DNA from: Gemmatimonadales bacterium
GTDB lineage: Bacteria > Gemmatimonadota > Gemmatimonadetes > Gemmatimonadales > GWC2-71-9
NCBI GenBank assembly: GCA_030601605.1
Contig: JAUVTI010000049.1
Coordinates: forward strand, 1 to 11,167
Length of the DNA stretch: 11,167 nucleotides
Direction: 5' to 3'
Numbering within the stretch: the stretch's first letter is position 1; each line of letters opens with the position of its first letter. A program made the translations under genes and the position numbers. The notes beneath the pieces were generated by a model. The model had not been told where the DNA came from. It worked only from the letters and a program-made list of their open reading frames with translations, and did not search any database. Shown one piece after another: positions 7,032 to 11,167 of the stretch.

Positions 7032-8224
7032 GCAGCTTGCTCCACGCTGAGGGCTACGGCGTTTCCGCCACCCAGGCACAGCGTCGCGAGCCCACTCTCG
7101 ACCCCGCGATCCTTCATCGCATACAGCAGCGTGGTCAGGATGCGGGCGCCGCTCGCGCCGATCGGATGCCCCAGGGCCACCGCGCCACCGTTCACGTTTA
7201 CCCGGTCCCAATCCCATCCCAACTCGCGGCCGTCCGCCAGCGCCTGCACGGCGAACGCCTCGTTGGCCTCGATCAGGCCGTAGGACCCGATGTCCGCGCC
7301 CGTCTTGGCCATCAGGTTGTTGACCGCCACGATCGGAGCGAAGAACAGCTCCTTCGGGGGCCCGCCGCCCGTGGCGTACCCCGTTACGCGAGCCATTACC
7401 GGCAGGCCGTTCGCCTCGGCAAAGGCCTCGGAGGTCACCACCAGCGCGCTCGCGGCGTCGTTCAGTCCGGGCGCGTTACCCGCTGTCACCGACCCATCCT
7501 TCTGGAACGCGGGTCTCAGCTTGCCGAGCGCCTCGACCGAAGTATCCGCGCGCGGCCCCTCGTCCTGCTTGACCACGGTCACCTTGCCCTTCCGACCCGC
7601 GATCTCGACCGGGATGATCTCCTCCTCGAACTTGCCGCCTTCCATGGCCGCCACCGCCTTCTGGTGGCTCTCGAACGCGTATTGATCCTGCTCTTCGCGC
7701 GTGATGCCGGCCTTTTCGGCGGTGTACTCGGCGTAGCTCCCCATCACGTTGTCGCCGAAGGAGCACCACAGGCCGTCGTACTGGACCGCGTCGACCATCT
7801 GCTGGTTGCCGTATTTCACACCGCTGCGCATGCCGTACACGTAGTGCGGCGCCTGCGACATGGACTCCATGCCGCCCACGACGAGGCACTGCGCGTCGCC
7901 GGCGCGAATGGCCTGCGAGGCGAGCATCACCGCCTTGAGCCCCGAGCCGCAGACCTTGTTTATGGTCATGGCCGGCACTTCGTCCGGCACCCCGCCATGG
8001 ATGGCCGCCTGACGGGCGGGAGCCTGCCCTGCGCCGCCCTGCACCACCATGCCCATGATCACTTCATCTACCGCCCCGGGGTCGACCGCCGCCCGGGCCA
8101 TGGCCTCTCGGATTGCGATCGCCCCGAGCCTGGTGGCCGGAAGCGAGCTCAAGCCGCCCAGGAACCTGCCCACCGGGGTTCTGACCGCACTAACGATGAC
8201 TGGAGTAGTCTCTTTGTTGGACAC
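7028..8224 (-). CDS. acetyl-CoA C-acetyltransferase (thiolase II)
   Basis: This 398-aa enzyme condenses or cleaves acetoacetyl-CoA (and possibly 2-methylacetoacetyl-CoA) in the cytoplasm. The nucleophilic cysteine is C92 in NKVCGSGLKAV; GGMESMS, NEAFA, then H353 in GHPIGASGAR and C383 in CLGGGNA complete the classic thiolase triad, spaced as in biosynthetic thiolases. The length is normal. The start is a GTG at 8224 with GGGAGGG about nine bases upstream. It is the first gene of the long run that continues through bioY, the CPBP protease and the two acyl-CoA dehydrogenases, and it is separated from thrS by a 107-bp gap with a possible TetR-type site. Direction (catabolic or polymer-forming) cannot be told from sequence; no phaB/phaC-like genes are nearby, while a hydroxyacyl-CoA dehydrogenase, acyl-CoA dehydrogenase and leucine dehydrogenase are, favouring breakdown. 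Confidence 0.96.
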   Translation of the reverse strand: MSNKETTPVIVSAVRTPVGRFLGGLSSLPATRLGAIAIREAMARAAVDPGAVDEVIMGMVVQGGAGQAPARQAAIHGGVPDEVPAMTINKVCGSGLKAVMLASQAIRAGDAQCLVVGGMESMSQAPHYVYGMRSGVKYGNQQMVDAVQYDGLWCSFGDNVMGSYAEYTAEKAGITREEQDQYAFESHQKAVAAMEGGKFEEEIIPVEIAGRKGKVTVVKQDEGPRADTSVEALGKLRPAFQKDGSVTAGNAPGLNDAASALVVTSEAFAEANGLPVMARVTGYATGGGPPKELFFAPIVAVNNLMAKTGADIGSYGLIEANEAFAVQALADGRELGWDWDRVNVNGGAVALGHPIGASGARILTTLLYAMKDRGVESGLATLCLGGGNAVALSVEQAA

Positions 8225-8293
8225 CGTTTCATTCCCTCCCGTCTAACCCGCCAATCCCGACCTTCCGACACTGCCTTATCGCGACGCTAACCA

Positions 8294-8307
8294 ACCGACC
8301 GCTTGGA
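8294..8307. promoter_or_regulatory. possible TetR-family operator upstream of thiolase operon
   Basis: The 14-mer ACCGACCGCTTGGA in the thrS-thiolase gap has a perfect left half of the ACCGACC|GGTCGGT palindrome; four of seven right-half positions fit. That palindrome resembles the sites of TetR-type fatty acid/phenylacetate regulators such as Thermus PfmR, as I recall them. It lies about 70 bp before the thiolase start. No regulator gene is in the window, and no convincing -35/-10 pair was found around it, so this is a low-confidence call. Confidence 0.3.
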
Positions 8308-8331
8308 GTTTAACGGCGGGTACATACCTGC

Positions 8332-10299
8332 TCAACCACGGCCTTGCGGACCCAAATCCGCCGACAGAGCCCGCGTGCGGATCTTCTCCTGAACGCGCTC
8401 GATGAAGGCCTCGACCGGCATGACCTCCTGCTTCTTCTTGGCGCCCCTCACCCGGACCGCCACGGTGCCGTCCACGACCTCACGCTTCCCGACTACCGCG
8501 AGGTACGGGACCTTCATGACCTCGCCGTCCCGGATCCTGTAGTTGAGCGTGTCGTTCCGGTCGTCCACCGACGAGCGGATGCCCGCCGCGCGGAGCCGGG
8601 CGTGCACCGCTGCGGCCTGCTCCCCCTGATCCTCCGCTATTGGCAGGACGCGCACCTGCTCGGGCGAGATCCACACCGGAAACGCGCCCACGAAGTGCTC
8701 GATGAGGCAGCCTATGAACCGCTCCAGCGTGCCGAGGATGGCGCGGTGGATCATCACGGGACGGTGCGGCCGGTTGTCCGATCCGGCGTACTCCAGCTCG
8801 AAGCGCTCGGGCAGCTGGTAGTCCAGCTGAATCGTCGTGCCCTGCCACTCGCGGCCGATCGCGTCCTTGAGTTTGACGTCGATCTTCGGCCCGTAGAACG
8901 CCCCTCCGCCCTCGTCGATCCCGTAGGTCACGCCGCGCCGGTCGAGCGCCCGCTCGAGCGCCTTCTCCGCCACGTCCCACTCCTCATCGTCTCCCATCTT
9001 CGACTCGGGCCGCGTGGCGAGATCGATCCGATATTCGAACCCGAAGGTGCGCCTCAGCACCAGGTCGGTGAGGTCCAGCATGTCGAAGATCTCGTCCTCG
9101 ATCTGGTCCTCGCGACAGAACACGTGCGCGTCGTCCATCGTGAGCATCCGCACGCGCAGCAACCCGTGCAGCGTGCCCGAGAGCTCGTTGCGATAGACGT
9201 TGGCGATCTCGGCCATGCGGATCGGCAGGTCGCGATACGAGTGCTGTCGGGCGGCGTACACCAGAGTGTGCATCGGGCAGTTCATCGGTTTCACCCGATA
9301 GCGCACGCCGGCCACTTCCCCCTCGCCCTCCGCCATGACAGGGAACTGCTGCTCCTCGTAGTGCGGCAGGTGCCCCGAGCGGTAGAACAGGTCCTCCCGG
9401 GTCACGTGCGGCGTGTACACCAGATCGTAGTCGCGCCTGAGCAGCTCGTCCTCGATGAAGCGCCTGAGCTCGAACTGGATGATCGCGCCGCGCGGGTGCC
9501 ACAGGATCATCCCCGGTCCGACGTCCTCCTGGATGCTGAACAGGTCGAGCTGCTTGCCGATCGCCCTGTGATCGCGGCGCTGGGCCTCCTCCAGCCTGTG
9601 CAGATAGGCCTCGAGATCGGCCTTCTTGAACCACGCGGTGCCGTAGATGCGCTGCAGCATCTGCCGCCGTGAGTCACCCCTCCAGTACGCCCCGGCGGCG
9701 TGCAGCAGCTTGAAATGCTTGATGCGTCCGGTGCTGGGCACGTGCGGGCCGCGGCACAGGTCCACGAAGGGCCCGTCCGTGTAGACCGAGATCGGCTCGT
9801 CGTCGCCAAGCTCCTCCAGGCGCTCCAGCTTCAGGGGGTCGTCCTTGAAGTGTTTGCGGGCGCCCTCCCGGTCCACCTCCTCGCGCTCGAGCGGGTAGTC
9901 CGCCTTCACCACGTCCCGCATCTTCCGCTCGATCGCCTCGATGTCCTCCGGCGTGAACGGCCGCGACACCTCGAAGTCGTAGTAGAAGCCGTCCTCGATC
10001 GCCGGCCCGAACCCGATCTTGGCGTCCGGGAACAGCTCGCGCACGGCGGTCGCCATCACGTGGGCGGTGGTGTGCCGCAGCACGTCCAGGGCGGCCGGGT
10101 CCTGGTCGGTCAGGATCTCGAGCGTGGTGTCCTCGCTCAGCGGGCGGCTGAGGTCCCAGACCTCGCCGTTGACCCGCGCGGCGACCGCCGCGCGCGCCAG
10201 CCGGGGTCCAATGGACTCGGCTACGGCGCGGGCCGTCGTACCGGCGGGCTCGGTGCGGACCGATCCGTCGGGCAAGGTGATCCGGATTGTGTCACTCAT
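8332..10299 (-). CDS. thrS: threonyl-tRNA synthetase
   Basis: This is a full-length (655 aa) class II synthetase that charges tRNA-Thr. The TGS domain spans about 1-64. The editing domain follows, with HTTAH at 76-80 and C182/H186 in LCRGPH, which remove mischarged serine. The catalytic core has motif 2 around YRNELSGTLHGLLRVR (369-384) and motif 3 HRAILGTLERF (518-528). The zinc ligands C341, H392 and H518 match E. coli C334, H385 and H511 with a constant offset of seven. The anticodon-binding domain covers roughly 545-645. The ATG at 10299 overlaps the small upstream membrane-peptide gene by 8 bp (ATGAGTGA), and no Shine-Dalgarno is seen near it, suggesting that its translation depends on ribosomes finishing the small gene. 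No T-box leader or tRNA-like operator was recognised. Confidence 0.98.
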   Translation of the reverse strand: MSDTIRITLPDGSVRTEPAGTTARAVAESIGPRLARAAVAARVNGEVWDLSRPLSEDTTLEILTDQDPAALDVLRHTTAHVMATAVRELFPDAKIGFGPAIEDGFYYDFEVSRPFTPEDIEAIERKMRDVVKADYPLEREEVDREGARKHFKDDPLKLERLEELGDDEPISVYTDGPFVDLCRGPHVPSTGRIKHFKLLHAAGAYWRGDSRRQMLQRIYGTAWFKKADLEAYLHRLEEAQRRDHRAIGKQLDLFSIQEDVGPGMILWHPRGAIIQFELRRFIEDELLRRDYDLVYTPHVTREDLFYRSGHLPHYEEQQFPVMAEGEGEVAGVRYRVKPMNCPMHTLVYAARQHSYRDLPIRMAEIANVYRNELSGTLHGLLRVRMLTMDDAHVFCREDQIEDEIFDMLDLTDLVLRRTFGFEYRIDLATRPESKMGDDEEWDVAEKALERALDRRGVTYGIDEGGGAFYGPKIDVKLKDAIGREWQGTTIQLDYQLPERFELEYAGSDNRPHRPVMIHRAILGTLERFIGCLIEHFVGAFPVWISPEQVRVLPIAEDQGEQAAAVHARLRAAGIRSSVDDRNDTLNYRIRDGEVMKVPYLAVVGKREVVDGTVAVRVRGAKKKQEVMPVEAFIERVQEKIRTRALSADLGPQGRG

Positions 10300-10453
10300 A
10301 GATTGCGGTACCGGTGTCGGCGGACCTGAGCAGGGGCTCAGTCTGGTCCACGTAGGCGAAGAACAGCACGGTGCCCAGCAACAGGGCGAGGATCATCGCA
10401 CCCGTGAGCCACAGCACGCGCCGGCTGATCAACTGGCGATCGGTATCTTGCAT
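10292..10453 (-). CDS. small single-pass membrane peptide, 53 aa, upstream of thrS
   Basis: A 54-codon frame (ATG at 10453, TGA ending at 10292) encodes a peptide beginning MQDTDRQLISRRVLW. It has a positively charged N-terminal stretch, one strong hydrophobic segment at about residues 13-35 (LWLTGAMILALLLGTVLFF core) and an acidic, probably extracytoplasmic tail ending TGTAIYE. The RR before the helix predicts N-in, C-out topology. The stop overlaps the thrS ATG by 8 bp, in a different frame. An extended -10 (TGG TATACT) ends five bases before its ATG, and AAAGG touches the ATG, too close for a normal ribosome binding site, so leaderless expression is possible. I do not recognise a family. 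It may be a real membrane peptide, a translational coupler for thrS, or both. The good helix and tight coupling favour a real gene. Confidence 0.65.
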   Translation of the reverse strand: MQDTDRQLISRRVLWLTGAMILALLLGTVLFFAYVDQTEPLLRSADTGTAIYE

Positions 10454-10471
10454 CCTTTAGTATACCAAAGG
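10454..10471. promoter_or_regulatory. 18-bp near-perfect palindrome over the promoter of the small-peptide/thrS genes
   Basis: CCTTTAGTATACCAAAGG reads the same on both strands except for one mismatched pair (eight of nine pairs symmetric). It overlaps the putative -10 element and touches the ATG of the small membrane peptide. It may be a repressor operator. Alternatively, if a transcript begins further upstream, CCUUU and AAAGG could pair around an 8-base loop and hide the purine stretch before the ATG. Confidence 0.45.
10459..10467 (-). promoter_or_regulatory. extended -10 promoter element for small peptide/thrS
   Basis: On the minus strand TGG TATACT matches an extended -10 (TGn TATAAT) with one hexamer mismatch. 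No good -35 is found 16-18 bases upstream, as is common with extended -10 promoters. The usual +1 would fall on or next to the A of the ATG at 10453, predicting a leaderless transcript. Confidence 0.4.
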
Positions 10472-10484
10472 GTTCCGTTGCGCT

Positions 10485-10490
10485 TATAAT
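10485..10490 (+). promoter_or_regulatory. possible -10 element for the BON-domain gene
   Basis: A perfect TATAAT lies on the plus strand in the otherwise GC-rich divergent region. Transcription starting about seven bases later would leave a roughly 34-base leader before the GGAGG at 10520-10524. No recognisable -35 lies at 16-18 bases upstream, so this rests on the -10 match and position alone. Confidence 0.35.
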
Positions 10491-10567
10491 TGTAGCAAGG
10501 TCTGTTTACGGGTGCCACGGGAGGACATCTGATTCGCGTCAGACGGCAGGAGAGCGATTGGCTCGGG

Positions 10568-10966
10568 GTGGCCCTCGCCACCGCCGCCGGCCTCGGCCTG
10601 GGAGTGCTGGCCGGGATCGTGGGGAGCGAGCTGCTGGGCGACCTGGGCCCCGATCGGGTCAAGGGTGCGGTGCGCCGGCTCAGGCGCTCCGAGCGGGAGG
10701 CCCTGGAGGCCGACCCGCAGGACGTCGAGCGCGCCGTGGTCGCCGCCCTGGAGGAGCATCCCAAGGCGTCGGACCTCGCGATCAGCGTGCGTGCGCTGGG
10801 CGACGGCGTGGTGGAGCTCAGCGGCACCGTCCCGGATACGGGCGGGCGGCGCATCGCGGCCAAGGTCGCTCGCGGTGTAGCAGGCGCCGAGGTGGTCGTG
10901 AACCGGATCCTCGTCGAGGGAGCGGACGTCCCGCGGCGGCACTCGACCCCCTCCAGCGCGAGCTGA
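10568..10966 (+). CDS. BON-domain membrane-anchored protein
   Basis: From the GTG at 10568 the product is 132 aa: a glycine-rich hydrophobic N-terminal helix (about 1-26), a charged linker (27-50) and one BON domain (about 50-118). The BON domain shows the alpha-beta pattern with DLAISVRALGDGVVELSGTVPD and a later GAEVVVNRILVEG. BON domains are small modules linked to membrane, lipid or periplasmic functions; the partner here is unknown. The frame is open upstream, and GGAGG at 10520-10524 is seven bases before an in-frame ATT at 10532 (and five before CTG at 10529), while GTG 10568 has no close ribosome binding site. The extra 12 residues (RVRRQESDWLG...) look like a natural lead-in to the helix, so the true start may be non-canonical. 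It is transcribed divergently from thrS and lies 64 bp before valS. Confidence 0.85.
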   Translation: MALATAAGLGLGVLAGIVGSELLGDLGPDRVKGAVRRLRRSEREALEADPQDVERAVVAALEEHPKASDLAISVRALGDGVVELSGTVPDTGGRRIAAKVARGVAGAEVVVNRILVEGADVPRRHSTPSSAS

Positions 10967-11030
10967 GGGCCCGCGCCGCGGCTCGGCATCCACCGCGCCG
11001 ACAGGCTCACACGACAACACCACAGGGTTC

Positions 11031-11167
11031 ATGACGAAGACGGAACTCGCCTCGAAGTACGATCCGTCTGCGATCGAGCAGCCGGTATACGAGCGGTGGA
11101 TGGACGCAGACGTGGTTGGCGCGTCGAGCGGCACCGGGCGTGATCCGTACGTCATCGTGATCCCCCC
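11031..11167 (+). CDS. valS: valyl-tRNA synthetase, N-terminal fragment (cut by window end)
   Basis: Only the first 45 codons plus two bases are present. The peptide contains ELASKYDPSAIEQPVYERW near the start and DPYVIVIPP at the end, which is where the class I signature region (IPPPNVTG-x-LHMGHA) of ValS begins. The YDP...IE...W pattern favours ValS over IleS or LeuS, which have different openings. The enzyme charges tRNA-Val and edits threonine mischarges. The ATG at 11031 has AGGG about four bases upstream. It follows the BON-domain gene by 64 bp on the same strand and may be co-transcribed; no terminator is clear between them. Having thrS and valS close together but divergent is notable but not diagnostic. 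Confidence is limited only by the short length seen. Confidence 0.88.
   Translation, partial: MTKTELASKYDPSAIEQPVYERWMDADVVGASSGTGRDPYVIVIP

Noticed and set aside
7032..7217. N-terminal extension of BioY
   Set aside because: It lies entirely inside the thiolase coding region, encodes Arg/Gly-rich sequence, and the ATGA overlap at 7031 gives the normal BioY length.
7010..9672. Two long plus-strand open frames (7010-8290 and 8344-9672)
   Set aside because: They are antisense to thiolase and thrS and have no recognisable domain; they are third-position GC artefacts.
10300..10500. T-box riboswitch or tRNA-mimic leader before thrS
   Set aside because: The space is filled by the 53-aa coding frame and a possible leaderless promoter; no T-box sequence or anticodon-like stem-loop was seen.
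10429..11155. Two minus-strand open frames opposite the BON gene
   Set aside because: Their Ser/Arg/Pro-rich translations show no domain, and they cover the divergent promoter region and the valS start on the other strand.
1..11167. CRISPR arrays, insertion sequences, tRNA or rRNA genes, phage or defence islands
   Set aside because: I saw no regularly spaced repeats, transposase motifs, attachment-site duplications or RNA gene signatures on either strand; no gap without a gene exceeds about 120 bases.

Overview
The window is GC-rich chromosomal DNA, tightly packed with housekeeping and central-metabolism genes. It has no rRNA, tRNA, CRISPR array or recognisable mobile element. A Minf_1886-family protein next to glyA, a leucine-dehydrogenase/acyl-CoA module, and frequent GTG starts with 4-bp overlaps fit a free-living aerobic heterotroph. 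My best guess is Gemmatimonadota or a nearby high-GC phylum. This is inferred from gene content and is not proven by the sequence.

Layout. Almost everything up to position 10453 is on the minus strand and reads right to left. A divergent intergenic region near 10454-10531 separates it from two plus-strand genes: a BON-domain membrane protein (ends 10966) and the first 46 codons of valyl-tRNA synthetase (from 11031, cut by the window end). Leftward from the divergent region come an uncatalogued 53-residue single-pass membrane peptide, overlapping threonyl-tRNA synthetase (thrS) by 8 bp, and then a 107-bp gap with a possible TetR-type half-palindrome. Next is a compact run: acetyl-CoA acetyltransferase, bioY, CPBP-family intramembrane protease, 3-hydroxyacyl-CoA dehydrogenase, acyl-CoA dehydrogenase, leucine dehydrogenase and glyA. 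It is joined by ATGA and GTGA overlaps, 14- and 59-bp overlaps, and gaps of 12-15 bp. The same strand continues with a Minf_1886-family protein, a 64-residue zinc-ribbon protein and the N-terminal part of NAD(P)H-hydrate epimerase, which runs off the left edge.

How the genes may work together. Leucine dehydrogenase, acyl-CoA dehydrogenase, 3-hydroxyacyl-CoA dehydrogenase and thiolase are four of the enzyme types needed for branched-chain amino acid (especially isoleucine) or butanoyl-CoA breakdown. No enoyl-CoA hydratase, branched-chain keto acid dehydrogenase or electron-transfer flavoprotein is present here, so the pathway must be completed elsewhere. BioY (biotin uptake) inside this run could supply biotin-dependent carboxylases, but that is inference. 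I found no clear new defence or biosynthetic system. The most interesting signals are at the divergent region and thrS: an 18-bp near-palindrome with an extended -10 placed so that transcription could start on the ATG of the small membrane peptide, a thrS start with no Shine-Dalgarno of its own, and a possible non-canonical ATT start for the BON protein.
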